A stretch of 62,134 nt of DNA from Halorhabdus salina (GCF_013839425.1 NZ_JACDNP010000004.1:263077-325210), one strand, 5' to 3'; positions 35,889-45,746 are shown, counted from the first letter of the stretch. Notes: a model not told the origin generated them from the letters alone. Made by a program: numbers and translations.

Positions 35889-37391
35889 CTACCCGGCAGA
35901 CGGTGTCTCTTCGCTAACGGACTCTTCGCTGCTGGATCCATCGATGACGGCCTCCTTCCAGGTGCCGCGGGTGAACCACAGCGCTGCGACGATCCCGCCG
36001 ATGATATCACCGGCCGCAAAGCCGATCCAGATACCCAGTTCGCCAAGCATCCCGGGATCGACCGCAAGCAGGTACACGAGCGGGACACGACCGAGCCACA
36101 GCGCGACGATCGAGAGGACCATCGCGATCCGGGTGTTGCCCGCGCCGCGGAACGCACCCAGAATGACCTGGAACAGCCCCATAAAGCCGAACTCGAAGGC
36201 CCTGACTTTGAGATACGTCGCCGCGAACGCGAGCGTGATCGCCGCTTCTTCGGTCCCCGTCCCCAGGAACACGCCGACGATCGGTTCGGGGAAGAGAAAG
36301 GCCACGACCGCCGCGACCAGCAGCACGCCGATGGCGACCTTCGAGGCGAGCCAGGTGGCCCGTTCAGCCCGGTCCGGTTTCCCAGCCCCAAGGTTCTGGC
36401 CGACCATGGTATTGGTCGCCCGACCCAGCCCCATCGACGGCAGGAACACGATCGTCCCAATTCGGTTTGTGAGGCCGTAAGCTGCGACGACAGCTGGCGA
36501 GAACATCGAGACCATCGCCGTCATCGTGATCTGACCCAGCGCCGCTGCCGATTGCTCGGCCGTCGTCGGCAAACCTAGGTCGACGATGTCCCGGATGACA
36601 CTCAAATCCGGCCACAGGTGGCGGATCTCGACCGCGGGACCGTACCCGCCAAAGAACAGCAGCGCGATCCCGACAACGGCCGCCAGCCCGCGTGAGGAGA
36701 CCGTCGCGATAGCGGCCCCTTCGATGCCGAGGCCGCTGAAGGCCGTCAGCTCTGCCAACGTCGCACCGATGACATCGAGGCCCGGCGGGGCAAACAGGGG
36801 ATTGCCGGCGAACCCGAAGATGAGAATCGGGTCGATGATGACGTTCAACCCGACGCTTCCGGCCATCACGTACATCGGGGTCTTGGTGTCGCCGTACCCG
36901 CGCATGACCGTCGAGAAGACGAAGAACGTAAACAGGAACGGCAAGCCGAGGTAGAACACCTCCATGTAGTCGTTGGCCATCGGGATGATCCGCTCGGTCG
37001 TCGCCGCCCCGGACGGAAGGAGGGCGAGCAACTGATCGGAGAGGAAAAAGCCCATCACGCCCAGAATTGCAGCCATCCCGACGACGAAGGTCAACTGGTT
37101 GCCTGTCACTTTACCGGCCGAGCCCTCGCTGTCGGCACCCGTGTATTGGGCGACGAGGATTGCACCCGCAGAGTTGAACCCGCCGGCGATCGAAATAAAG
37201 AGGAAAATGAGAGGCCAGGCGATACTCAACGCGCCGACGGCGTCGGCCGAGAAGTGGCCCAGCCAGATCGTGTCTGTCACGTTGTACGCAACGTTCAGCA
37301 GTTGAAAGACCACCAGCGGCCACGCGATGGACAGCATCGGACGGATGAGCGTACCCTCGGTGATATTCCTATCCGACTCAGACTCTTCCAC
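35889..37391 (-). CDS. MATE-family efflux transporter
   Basis: A multidrug and toxin extrusion type cation-coupled exporter of about 500 residues with twelve hydrophobic segments. Two homologous halves are seen (IAWPLVVFQLLNVAYNVTDTIWLG near the start, LGLPTTAEQSAAALGQ at the middle). The start is set at GTG 37391 because TATTAAAA at about 37416-37423 would place transcription right there; the longer open frame would run into the divergent uspA promoter. The C-terminus is a Ser/Glu-rich tail. Substrate unknown. Confidence 0.87.
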   Translation of the reverse strand: MEESESDRNITEGTLIRPMLSIAWPLVVFQLLNVAYNVTDTIWLGHFSADAVGALSIAWPLIFLFISIAGGFNSAGAILVAQYTGADSEGSAGKVTGNQLTFVVGMAAILGVMGFFLSDQLLALLPSGAATTERIIPMANDYMEVFYLGLPFLFTFFVFSTVMRGYGDTKTPMYVMAGSVGLNVIIDPILIFGFAGNPLFAPPGLDVIGATLAELTAFSGLGIEGAAIATVSSRGLAAVVGIALLFFGGYGPAVEIRHLWPDLSVIRDIVDLGLPTTAEQSAAALGQITMTAMVSMFSPAVVAAYGLTNRIGTIVFLPSMGLGRATNTMVGQNLGAGKPDRAERATWLASKVAIGVLLVAAVVAFLFPEPIVGVFLGTGTEEAAITLAFAATYLKVRAFEFGFMGLFQVILGAFRGAGNTRIAMVLSIVALWLGRVPLVYLLAVDPGMLGELGIWIGFAAGDIIGGIVAALWFTRGTWKEAVIDGSSSEESVSEETPSAG

Positions 37392-37554
37392 GAAGAAAAA
37401 GTTCAGCTTCTGTGTTTTAATACCCTTCGAATCGGCTCCCGACGGCCGGATTCGGCCCGATATTCCCACCACACGTGCGAGATTATCGAGCGGGGCTGGC
37501 TCCGTCGAGAGGCTGACCGCCACGTTGATTACCGTTTCGTCCGGACGTGTGAGC

Positions 37555-38016
37555 ATGGCACGACACTTGGTTGTCGTCATGGATGGTAGCGAACGGGAAA
37601 TGGACCTACTGGAGACGGCGACAGAATTCAGTGACTGTCGTGGGGCGGAGTTGCTGGTGTTGCGCACCGCGTCGCCGGCAGACTACGATCAAATGGCAGA
37701 GACCATGGAGACAATCGGCGAGATCGAACAGCGGAGTTACTCCGACGACGAACTCCGGGAAGGGCTGAAAAGCGACGCCACGTCGGCAGCCGAGGAGGCC
37801 ACCGACGGGACTGACGTAGCCACCGAGGTCCGCTTGGCCATCGTCGAGGACGACGAGCGTGCCGACACCATCCTCTCGACAGCGAGAGACAACGACTGCG
37901 ACCACGTGTTCCTCGTCGGGCAGCGACGCTCACCGACCGGGAAAGCGTTGTTCGGCGACGTCACCCAGGAGGTTATTCTGAACTTCGACGGAGAAATCAC
38001 CCTCTCGATGGAGTAA
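37555..38016 (+). CDS. Universal stress protein (UspA) domain protein
   Basis: 153 residues forming a single Usp domain: HLVVVMDGSEREMDLLETA at the start, an acidic middle, and the nucleotide-loop C-terminus CDHVFLVGQRRSPTGKALFGDV, matching the G-2x-G-9x-G-S/T style ATP-binding end. ATG 37555 is chosen because the protein alignment begins there; the longer open frame overlaps the MATE promoter. It is a cytoplasmic stress or regulatory protein, divergent from the MATE gene. Confidence 0.85.
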   Translation: MARHLVVVMDGSEREMDLLETATEFSDCRGAELLVLRTASPADYDQMAETMETIGEIEQRSYSDDELREGLKSDATSAAEEATDGTDVATEVRLAIVEDDERADTILSTARDNDCDHVFLVGQRRSPTGKALFGDVTQEVILNFDGEITLSME

Positions 38017-38152
38017 TCGGTCGCTGGGTATCACGTCGATCAGCGACTGGCGACATTGGGTCGACATCGAACCCAGGCGGGAAGTCACGGAGAACCCCTT
38101 CGAGATTGCCCCTTCTGTAAGTTCTTTTTGTCAGGCCATCGATTCGTCAGCC

Positions 38153-38296
38153 ATGGCGACGAGTGTGTCATCCCTCTCGACGTGTCCGGCATGTGGCAGC
38201 GGCGACCGCGAACGAGTCAGTACAGATTACGTCCCAGGCGGCACCGACTGGCGGTATTTCGCCTGTGAAGACTGTGGCCACGAGTGGCGGGCCTGA
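38153..38296 (+). CDS. 47-residue zinc-ribbon microprotein, copy 1
   Basis: A short protein with two CxxC knuckles (CPACG at the start, CEDCG near the end) around RVSTDYVPGGTDWRYFA, probably binding one zinc ion. All but three residues are the same as in the gene at 40215-40358, and the similarity runs on into the 3' flank (CGGAGTTTT..CCGGTCGT). Both copies are preceded by CTTTTTGTCA. Family name not known to me; haloarchaea carry many such one-domain zinc proteins, several with regulatory effects. Confidence 0.75.
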   Translation: MATSVSSLSTCPACGSGDRERVSTDYVPGGTDWRYFACEDCGHEWRA

Positions 38297-38540
38297 GTCG
38301 ATCTGGGACTCGTTGTCGTCGCACTGACCGTCGACCATCGGAGTTTTCTAGCCGGTCGTCGACCCGATTCAGAGCTCCTCCGGAAACAGCCTCCGGTCGT
38401 GGAACCCTCTCCGGAAACAGCCAGTCGGCACCTCCGGGGGCCGATTTGATGTGTTCGAACGGGGTCACCGGATATTCCGCAAGCAGCCCGACCTTGTGCG
38501 CCTTCGGCTGCCCTCGTCGGAAATACTGTCCGTCTCTGTC

Positions 38541-39905
38541 TCAGACGTTCTCGAAGCGGTCACGAGAGGGCCAGGTGTCGACGTTTCGAGTGGCCCGGAG
38601 GAGGGTTCGCTGGGCGGCCGCGTTGAACTGGCCGAACAGCTGGTCCGGTGACCGCCCGTTGAACAGGGCGAGGAGAGTCCGTGATTTGGTCCGATCGTGT
38701 GCGAGGAAGGCGTAACTACCGGGCAGCGATCCGTTATGCCAGAGCATCGTCCCTGCCCCACTGCGATCGACAAACCAGCCCAGGCCGTAGTACTGATCGC
38801 CACCGTCCCAGTGGCTCACGTCGGGGCGAGCGAGCATTTGCTCCCTGGTTTCCGCGTCCAGTACGTCCGGGACGCCACCCAGCCCATCGATGCCACGGAC
38901 GAACCGCAACAGGTCCGGGGCCGATCCGACCCACCCCCCGTTGGCGTCCAGGGCTTCTCCCAGAACCCCGGCGCCGTAGGGACGCGGAACCTCCCCTTCT
39001 CCGGGGAACGGAGACTCGACCGTGGTGTGACTCAGATAGCGGACCTCCTCGGCGCGGAGATTCGTCTTCCGGGTTGCACCGATGGCGACGTCCCCCGCGC
39101 CGAGGGGCTCAAGAATAGTCTCACGGACGTGACTCTCGTAGTCCTCGCCGGTGACACCCTCGATAACACGGCCAAGGACGCAGTAGCCGAAGTTGGCGTA
39201 CTGGAAGTCGGTGCCGGGATCGTATCCGAGTTCTCGGTTGAGCGCGAATTCAATCGTCGTTTCGGCGCTGGCTGGTGGGGCTGTCCCTTGGGCTTTGGCC
39301 ACCTCGATCGGCGCGAACACCGGATCGAAGCCCAAGGTCTCGCGGTCCCAGCCGGCCGTATGTGTGAGGAGTTGTCGGACCGTGATCTCCTCGACACGGG
39401 GGTCGGCCGGCCCCTCGGCCGGGAGCAGATCCGAACGGATCTCGAAGGCCCGATCGTCGAGCGACAGTTTCCCCTTCCCGACGAGGTCCAGGGTTGCGAC
39501 GGCGGTGATCGGTTTCGAGAGGCTGCCGACGCGGAATGGGGCCGCCGGGCGGACGGGTTCGTCGCTGTCCGGGCCGACGGTCCCGTACCCGCGCGTGAAC
39601 ACGAGTTGTTCCCGCTCCATCACCGCTACCGTCGCGCCCGGAATCCCCCATTCCTCCAGAAACGAGGGAAGCACCTCGTCGAAGGCCTCGACGTCGCCCG
39701 GCTGACCGGTCTTCGGGATCGTTTCGGCCGGCATCGTCGTCTCGGTCTCGCTCCGAGTCGGCGTCACCGCAGTGGTCTGCGTCGGTGTGGTCGTATCGCT
39801 GGGTCCGCTGTTCGTCGGCGACGTCGTAGCGTCCGAACAGCCGGCGAAGCCGGCGACTGCCGTCCCGAGGCTCACGAGTACCGATCGTCTGGAGGGCTTC
39901 CCCAT
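38541..39905 (-). CDS. Serine hydrolase, class C beta-lactamase/S12 family lipoprotein
   Basis: About 454 residues. A Tat lipoprotein signal (SRRSVLVSLGTAVAGFAGC) and a Thr/Ser-rich linker place it outside the cell, anchored by lipid. The penicillin-binding-like fold has all three motifs: S-x-x-K as SLSK (about residues 128-131), Y-x-N as YANFGY, and H-x-G in WHNGSLPG. Archaea lack murein, so an esterase, amidase or D-aminopeptidase role is likelier than antibiotic resistance. ATG 39905 is preferred; an ATG nine codons upstream exists. It lies between two direct copies of a zinc-ribbon gene. Confidence 0.85.
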   Translation of the reverse strand: MGKPSRRSVLVSLGTAVAGFAGCSDATTSPTNSGPSDTTTPTQTTAVTPTRSETETTMPAETIPKTGQPGDVEAFDEVLPSFLEEWGIPGATVAVMEREQLVFTRGYGTVGPDSDEPVRPAAPFRVGSLSKPITAVATLDLVGKGKLSLDDRAFEIRSDLLPAEGPADPRVEEITVRQLLTHTAGWDRETLGFDPVFAPIEVAKAQGTAPPASAETTIEFALNRELGYDPGTDFQYANFGYCVLGRVIEGVTGEDYESHVRETILEPLGAGDVAIGATRKTNLRAEEVRYLSHTTVESPFPGEGEVPRPYGAGVLGEALDANGGWVGSAPDLLRFVRGIDGLGGVPDVLDAETREQMLARPDVSHWDGGDQYYGLGWFVDRSGAGTMLWHNGSLPGSYAFLAHDRTKSRTLLALFNGRSPDQLFGQFNAAAQRTLLRATRNVDTWPSRDRFENV

Positions 39906-40214
39906 GCTCACACCATGACTCCGAGATGCCATTCAAGGTTTGGAACGCGGAAGATGACCACATTGGCTACTGATACCTGTCCACAAGTGATCGCGGAAAT
40001 GGCTAGGGAGGACGCTTCCGGGGAGCGGATGGCCCTGTCGAGAGGGTGATTTCCCCGTCACTACTCGCGTCCCGCTGACGGGATTCGTTTTTCGGGGGGA
40101 TTTCCCGGTTCCACGGAATCCGTAGACAGCGTCAGATAGCTCAGAGGACGCGAAAACCCGTCCACCTTTGCCTGTTGTCTAAGCTCTTTTTGTCATCCGA
40201 GCAATGGAACGGAT

Positions 40215-40358
40215 ATGGCAACAAGTGCGTCATCCCTCTCGGCGTGTCCGGAGTGTGGCAGCGGCGACCGCGAACGAGTCAGTACAGATTACGTCCCAGG
40301 CGGCACCGACTGGCGGTATTTCGCCTGTGAAGACTGTGGCCACGAGTGGCGGGCCTGA
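40215..40358 (+). CDS. 47-residue zinc-ribbon microprotein, copy 2
   Basis: A near-identical copy of the protein at 38153-38296, with changes only near the N-terminus (SASSLSACPECG against SVSSLSTCPACG). The CxxC pairs and the whole C-terminal 30 residues are unchanged. The gene ends 76 bases before the DUF1405 gene on the same strand. Direct repetition of gene and flank around the serine hydrolase indicates a segmental duplication. Confidence 0.75.
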   Translation: MATSASSLSACPECGSGDRERVSTDYVPGGTDWRYFACEDCGHEWRA

Positions 40359-40434
40359 GTCGATCGCGGCCTGAATTCTGCCGACCCGATCTGCGACCAC
40401 CGGAGTTTTGCCCCCGGTCGTTCTCATCCTGTCT

Positions 40435-41196
40435 ATGACCGACAGCCACGGGCTCGGGCGACGACTCGAACGCTACGTCGCCCGATACGTCGCCGTTGAC
40501 CTTCCCCGGCGAGGTGACGTTCCGCGATACGTCGCGCCACTGCCCGCGTGGCTCGAAAACGTGGGCTTGCGATTAGCCTGGCCCATCGCCATCGTCAATC
40601 TCGTCGGGACCGTCTTTGGCTTCTGGTATTACGCCGGCCGACCGCTGAACCTCACTCCGCCACTGATCGAGGGACAACTCGGCGCTGCACCCCTATCGGC
40701 CTGGCCGCTGATCCCCGACAGCCCCGTTGCCACGCTGCTGATCGGCCTCTCGTTGATCGCCTGGCGGCTCGACTTGAACGTCGACTGGCTGCACGTCCTC
40801 GCCTTTTTCGGCTGTATCAAACTCGGGTTCTGGACGCCGTACGTCCAGCTATTTCTCAACGGTCCCGAGGGGATCGCCACCTGGCTGTACGTGTTTCTGA
40901 TCACCAGCCACCTAGCGATGGGCGTCGAGGCCTTCCTCATCCACCGCTATGGTACGTTTACCCTGCCAGCGATTGGCCTCGCCCTCGGCTGGTACGGGCT
41001 GAACGATCTCGTCGACTATGTCTGGCCGGTGCTCGAGGGCCCCCATCACACCTGGCTCAGGGCCGAACCGTACGTGAACGGGGCCTTCGACCACGGCGTC
41101 GCCGCTCACGACCTCGCTGCGATCGCGGCGGTCGGGCTGACTGTTCTCGCGACGGTGCTTGCACTGCTGACTCGTCGTGTTCAATTGCGGGAGTGA
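40435..41196 (+). CDS. DUF1405 family membrane protein
   Basis: 253 residues with six or seven hydrophobic segments. FGFWYYAGRP, SPVATLLIGLSLIAW, GCIKLGFWTPYV and YVFLITSHLAMGVEAFLI are typical of DUF1405 (YpjA-like) proteins. It is an integral membrane protein of unknown function in archaea and Bacillus relatives. ATG 40435 follows the zinc-ribbon gene copy. Confidence 0.8.
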   Translation: MTDSHGLGRRLERYVARYVAVDLPRRGDVPRYVAPLPAWLENVGLRLAWPIAIVNLVGTVFGFWYYAGRPLNLTPPLIEGQLGAAPLSAWPLIPDSPVATLLIGLSLIAWRLDLNVDWLHVLAFFGCIKLGFWTPYVQLFLNGPEGIATWLYVFLITSHLAMGVEAFLIHRYGTFTLPAIGLALGWYGLNDLVDYVWPVLEGPHHTWLRAEPYVNGAFDHGVAAHDLAAIAAVGLTVLATVLALLTRRVQLRE

Positions 41197-41217
41197 CCGC
41201 GCAGAAACGGCGCGTGA

Positions 41218-41409
41218 TTACTGCCCGGCGCGATACTCGCCGTGTTTGACGCCCAGCAGCAGGGTTGCCAGGCCGAAAACCGCCAGCCCGCCTGAGACCA
41301 TCATAACCGTGCTTGTTTGCATGGGGCTCATCACGGTGCCACCAATCAGGACGCCCAGTAAGGTCAGAAAGGCAATGCCGGTCGTCGTCCCGTCGAAGTT
41401 GAGTGCCAT
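41218..41409 (-). CDS. Small two-helix membrane protein
   Basis: 63 residues. Helices at about 10-28 (TGIAFLTLLGVLIGGTVM) and 35-55 (VMMVSGGLAVFGLATLLLG) are followed by a basic end (VKHGEYRAGQ). It resembles conserved haloarchaeal small membrane proteins. It is convergent with the DUF1405 gene and downstream of valS on the same strand, 75 bases away. Function unknown. Confidence 0.7.
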   Translation of the reverse strand: MALNFDGTTTGIAFLTLLGVLIGGTVMSPMQTSTVMMVSGGLAVFGLATLLLGVKHGEYRAGQ

Positions 41410-41484
41410 CAGCCTGGTATAGGTGTTCGACTATTAACGGGGGTCGGGAAGCGGCGAAGGCTGTCGGGAGTTGTCCCTTGAACG

Positions 41485-44187
41485 TTAGTCTCCCACGACG
41501 ACGGCCAGATCGCCCTCGGTTTCGAGCAGTTCGCCCTCGCCGGCGTAGGTGTGCTCTTCACGGACCTCGAAGGCATCGGCCTCGAGGGTGACGTCGCCGG
41601 CGTGCAACTGCTCGCCGTCGATCTCGTAGTCTCCTTGGCCGATCGCCGCCTCGATGTCGCCCACTTGGTCGCCGTACTTCGGCCCGATCGTGGCGTAATC
41701 GAGGTCGATGTCGACGATTTCGGTCCCGATCTCGGGGGCGTCATCCCGGACGACGAGGTCCGCGACGTGCATCGCGCCGCTGATGGCCTCGGCGAAGCCG
41801 GCAACGTCCGCGAAGACCTCGACGCGATCCAGATCGGCGTTCAGCGGGAGGCCGTTCTCGGTCTTGTACCGGCGGAGGGCCCCGATAACCGCCATCGCCT
41901 GTTCGCCGGCCGCGATGTCAGCGTCGTAGCCGCGAGTCTCTGGCCAGTCAGTCGTGTGAACCGAGTCACCGTTGCCGGCGTAGCGAGCCTGCCAAATCTC
42001 TTCGGTGACGTGGGGCAGGAACGGGGCGAACAGTTGCAGGAACGTTCGGTGGGCGACCGAGAGCGCATACGCGGCCGAGTCGTCCTCGCGCTGTTTGGCG
42101 ATTTCGAGGTAGTCATCACAGAACGTCGACCAGAAGAACGTCCGGAGTTCGTCACGGGCCTTCGAGAACTCGTAGGCGGCGAGTTTCTCAGTGATGTTCT
42201 CGATCGTGTCGTCGAGACTCGCCAGCAGCCAGCGATCGATCGCCGCCAACTCGTCGGGCTCGGCGGGCTCCGTCTCGGGCGCGAGTTGATCGACGAGCTT
42301 CGAGGCATTCCAGAGTTTCTGGAGCAGGCGCTCGCCGGCTTCGAGGTCGTTCTCCTTGAACGGGAAGTCGTCGCCGATGGAGGTCCCGGCGGCCCAGTAG
42401 CGGGCAGCGTCGACGGGGAACGAGTCCAGCACTTCTGCTGGCGAGACGACGTTGCCCTTCGATTTCGACATGGCTTCGCGGTTCTCGTCGAGCACCATCC
42501 CGTTGACCATCACCGACTCGAAGGGGACCTCGCCCGTGTGCTCGTAGCACTTCACGATCGTGTGGAACAGCCAGAAGGAGATGATGTCGTGGCCCTGGGG
42601 CCGGAGGTTCATCGGATAGAGTTCGGGGTTGTCGAAGGTGAACTCCTCGGCGTCTGCATCGTAGTCCCACCCGGAATTGATCAGCGGCGTCAGCGAGGAG
42701 GTCGCCCAGGTGTCAAAGACGTCCTCTTCGGGCGTGAACTCGCTCCCGCCGCACTCGGGACAGGTCTCGACTGGCGGGTCGTCGGCGAGGGGATCGACTG
42801 GCAGCTCCGCTTTGTCGGCGAGGATGGTGTCCCCACACTCGTCGCAGTACCACACCGGGATCGGGATGCCCGAATCACGCTGGCGGGAGATACACCAGTC
42901 CCACTCCAGGCCCTCGATCCAGTGTTGATACCGGGAGAACATCTTCTCGGGATACCAGTCCATCTCCCGCCCCGCTTTGAGGTATTCGTCGGTCCGATCG
43001 AGCATCTCGATGTACCACTGCTCGGTGACGAGGTACTCGACTTCGTGTTCACAGCGTTCGTGGACTTGCACGGCGTGCTCGTGGTCGCGACTCTCCAGCA
43101 GGTAGCCCTGACTATCGAGGTCCGTGATGATCTCCTCGCGGGCGTCCTCGGTGCTGAGACCTTCGTACTCGCCAGCGCGGTCGGTCATCGTCCCGGACTC
43201 GTCGATGGCGATCCGCAGGGGCAGGTCGTGGGCCTGGTACCACTCGATGTCGGTCTGGTCACCGAAGGTACAGCACATGACGACGCCACTGCCCGTCTCC
43301 AGATCGACGCGATCGTCCTCGATGATCGGGACTTCCTGGCCGAAAATGGGAACGCGCGCCGTGCCGCCCACGAGGTGCTGGTTGGCATCGTCCTCGGGAT
43401 GGACGAACACCGAGACACACGCAGGGAGCAGTTCCGGTCGCGTCGTCGAGATGGTGAACGTCGGGGTGTCGTCTGGCCCCTTGGCGTCGGGATCGTCCGG
43501 TGTGGCCTCGGAATCCCCGAACTCGACGACCTCGAAGGCGATATCGTTGAACGTCGTCCCCTTCTCTTTGTCCTCCTGTTCGACCTGCGAGATCGCCGTC
43601 TCACAGTCCGGACACCAGATCGTCGGCGCGCGCTGGCGATACTCCCGACCCTGTTCGTAGAGATCGAGGAAGGACAGCTGGGAGAGTCGCTGGACGCGCG
43701 GCTCGATCGTCTTGTAGGTGTTATCCCAGTCGATCGAAATCGCCAGCGACTGGACGCTCTCGGTGAAGGCAGCCTCGTAGTCGGCACAGACCTCCCGGCA
43801 CTTCTCCTGGAACTCGTGGCGCTCGTAGTCCTGGTGGCGAATGTCCAGTTCGCGTTCGGTCAGCCGCTCGGAGGCGATGCCGTTGTCGTCGTAACCGAAG
43901 GGAAAGTACGTCGTGTCGTCGGCCATCCGGTGAAAGCGTGCCACGAAGTCCTGCAGTGTGAACTGATAGAGGTGGCCCATGTGCAGATCGCCCGACACGG
44001 TCGGCGGCGGCGTATCGATGGTGTACTGCGTGTCGGCGTCGGGCATCTCGGGTTCCTCGTAGGCGTAGGTATCGTGCTCGACCCAGTAGTCCTGCCACTT
44101 TGGCTCGACCTCGTCGGGGTCGTAGTCACCCTTGAGCGTCGCCGGTGTCGATTCCTCGTCGGTGTCGGCTGCGTGATCCGTACTCAT
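41485..44187 (-). CDS. valS: Valyl-tRNA synthetase
   Basis: A 900-residue class I aminoacyl-tRNA synthetase that charges tRNA-Val. The HIGH-type signature is GDLHMGHLYQF, the KMSKS loop is AMSKSKGNVVS, and the CP1 editing domain lies between (about 200-400). A zinc-knuckle pair (CDECG, CPECGGS) interrupts the core as in archaeal enzymes. The anticodon-binding domain and an acidic C-terminal domain complete it. ATG 44187 begins MSTDHAAD; the upstream extension is not conserved-looking. It is a core housekeeping gene. Confidence 0.96.
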   Translation of the reverse strand: MSTDHAADTDEESTPATLKGDYDPDEVEPKWQDYWVEHDTYAYEEPEMPDADTQYTIDTPPPTVSGDLHMGHLYQFTLQDFVARFHRMADDTTYFPFGYDDNGIASERLTERELDIRHQDYERHEFQEKCREVCADYEAAFTESVQSLAISIDWDNTYKTIEPRVQRLSQLSFLDLYEQGREYRQRAPTIWCPDCETAISQVEQEDKEKGTTFNDIAFEVVEFGDSEATPDDPDAKGPDDTPTFTISTTRPELLPACVSVFVHPEDDANQHLVGGTARVPIFGQEVPIIEDDRVDLETGSGVVMCCTFGDQTDIEWYQAHDLPLRIAIDESGTMTDRAGEYEGLSTEDAREEIITDLDSQGYLLESRDHEHAVQVHERCEHEVEYLVTEQWYIEMLDRTDEYLKAGREMDWYPEKMFSRYQHWIEGLEWDWCISRQRDSGIPIPVWYCDECGDTILADKAELPVDPLADDPPVETCPECGGSEFTPEEDVFDTWATSSLTPLINSGWDYDADAEEFTFDNPELYPMNLRPQGHDIISFWLFHTIVKCYEHTGEVPFESVMVNGMVLDENREAMSKSKGNVVSPAEVLDSFPVDAARYWAAGTSIGDDFPFKENDLEAGERLLQKLWNASKLVDQLAPETEPAEPDELAAIDRWLLASLDDTIENITEKLAAYEFSKARDELRTFFWSTFCDDYLEIAKQREDDSAAYALSVAHRTFLQLFAPFLPHVTEEIWQARYAGNGDSVHTTDWPETRGYDADIAAGEQAMAVIGALRRYKTENGLPLNADLDRVEVFADVAGFAEAISGAMHVADLVVRDDAPEIGTEIVDIDLDYATIGPKYGDQVGDIEAAIGQGDYEIDGEQLHAGDVTLEADAFEVREEHTYAGEGELLETEGDLAVVVGD

Positions 44188-44474
44188 GTTTTGCAGTTGG
44201 TGGTCGGTGATTTCCGTGTTCCGCATTCGCTGGCTGCTGATGGGGCGATCCGGGCGCGACAATGGTGAGGAAAAGGTGGGGCTAGGCCGCCCCTACTACT
44301 ACGGTATGGGCGTCCACGGCTGGCTCGGTCGGCGGCGCGGCGCGGCCGGCGGACGGGACATACCGTCGCATACACTCGTTTCAGCGGCCCGCCGGATTGA
44401 AGGTTTCGTGTTAGATCGGTGCCAGGGATTGTCACGTCCCAAACCCCTTTGGGCGCTGATCGGCCAGCACAGGC

Positions 44475-44714
44475 ATGGATCGCGCCGAAGTCGAGTCCCG
44501 CATCGAGGACGCCATCCCCGAGTCCGAGGCGACGGTCACCCATCCGCGGCCAAACGACACCGAGCACCTCGCCGCCGAGGTCGTCTCGCCGGCGTTCGAA
44601 GGGAAATCGTTGGTCGAGCAACACGAACTGGTCTACGATGCCGTTGGGGATGCGATGACGACCGAAATCCACGCGCTGAAGGTGATGACCCGGACGCCGG
44701 AAGACAGCGAATAA
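44475..44714 (+). CDS. bolA: BolA family protein
   Basis: 79 residues with the BolA fold: RAEVESRIEDAIPESEATVTH, HLAAEVVSPAFEGKSLVEQH, and the C-terminal AMTTEIHALKVMT, which contains the conserved His used to bind a [2Fe-2S] cluster together with a CGFS monothiol glutaredoxin. Such a glutaredoxin is encoded 1.0 kb downstream (45747), suggesting a BolA-Grx pair in iron-sulfur handling. ATG 44475 is divergent from valS. Confidence 0.88.
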   Translation: MDRAEVESRIEDAIPESEATVTHPRPNDTEHLAAEVVSPAFEGKSLVEQHELVYDAVGDAMTTEIHALKVMTRTPEDSE

Positions 44715-44843
44715 GTGGTACTGAAGAAGATTATTCGAGGTCAGTGTCTGATAACGATAAGAAATTATACTGGATCAGTGATTGTCTTCCAGACACGAGT
44801 GGCATAACAGAAAAAATTTAGCACAAGTCAATTAGATACGTCT

Positions 44844-45455
44844 ATGCGAGTTCCATTTGTCCCGGAAAGCTGGAAATATGTGATTATCCCGCTTATTGTA
44901 GGCGGTTTCGCCTGGATTATCACCCCATTTGCGACAGTATTCGGGTTTATTTTCTCGACATCTGTTTTAGCATTTTATCGTGATCCAGATCGCCAGATTT
45001 CACCGACTGGTGTTGCTTCGCCTGCCGACGGGACTGTCTCAGTAGTTCGAGAGGACGGTGATCAGCTTCGGGTCGGGATTTACATGAGCGTGACAGATGT
45101 GCATGTCAACCATGCCCCGATTGCTGGCCGCGTGACCGATATCACACACCAGTCAGGTGCGTACAAACCAGCGTTTTCAAAGGAATCCGAGAATAACGAA
45201 CAACTCCATATCGACTTCGAGGACTATCGCGTAATTCTAATTGCAGGGTGGTTTGCACGACGAATACACCCATACATTGAGCAAGGAGATTCAGTTTCGA
45301 GAGGTGATCGTATCGGCTATATCTCCTTTGGAAGTCGAGCGGATGTCGTCCTTCCACCTCGGTTTACCGAAGAAGACCTCGCTGTCGAGGTCGGTGATAC
45401 TGTCTCTGCCAACCACACGACGATAGCAGTTGATCCACGTGAAAAACAGTCATGA
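44844..45455 (+). CDS. Archaetidylserine/phosphatidylserine decarboxylase proenzyme
   Basis: A 203-residue member of the PSD family, of the short archaeal type, which makes ethanolamine-headed membrane lipid from the serine form. Two N-terminal membrane segments (about 12-45) precede SPADGTV (D62) and VHVNHAP (H87, H90). The self-cleavage site lies between G163 and S164 in FGSRADVV, where Ser becomes the pyruvoyl group. The gene and its leader are clearly AT-richer than neighbours, hinting at transfer. AAAAATTTA about 25 bases upstream gives a leaderless promoter at 44844. Confidence 0.88.
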   Translation: MRVPFVPESWKYVIIPLIVGGFAWIITPFATVFGFIFSTSVLAFYRDPDRQISPTGVASPADGTVSVVREDGDQLRVGIYMSVTDVHVNHAPIAGRVTDITHQSGAYKPAFSKESENNEQLHIDFEDYRVILIAGWFARRIHPYIEQGDSVSRGDRIGYISFGSRADVVLPPRFTEEDLAVEVGDTVSANHTTIAVDPREKQS

Positions 45456-45746
45456 GACGTACAGGAAACTCAATCGCCAGAACTGACTTGGGTCCGTCTG
45501 CAACTTCGAGCCCAGGCCGATCATGTAGAAACGGCCAGTACTGAATTTGCGCTCGCCAATTTGGACACGTTCAGAGAAATTCCACCTGGGTCAGATTCGT
45601 TGGTGGAGACACCTGGACGCCTCCAAAGCTGACTCACGGAACAGTTCCGCGATACTGTCGCCAAGTGTTGTGACAGCATGTCACAGGAAGGGGCGGGCGT
45701 TGCGGGTTCCCGAACCCATAGACGGGCCCGTAACCTGTGACTGACG

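Noticed and set aside
41551-44268. 905-codon plus-strand open frame opposite valS
   Set aside because: It is a shadow of valS without any conserved domain.
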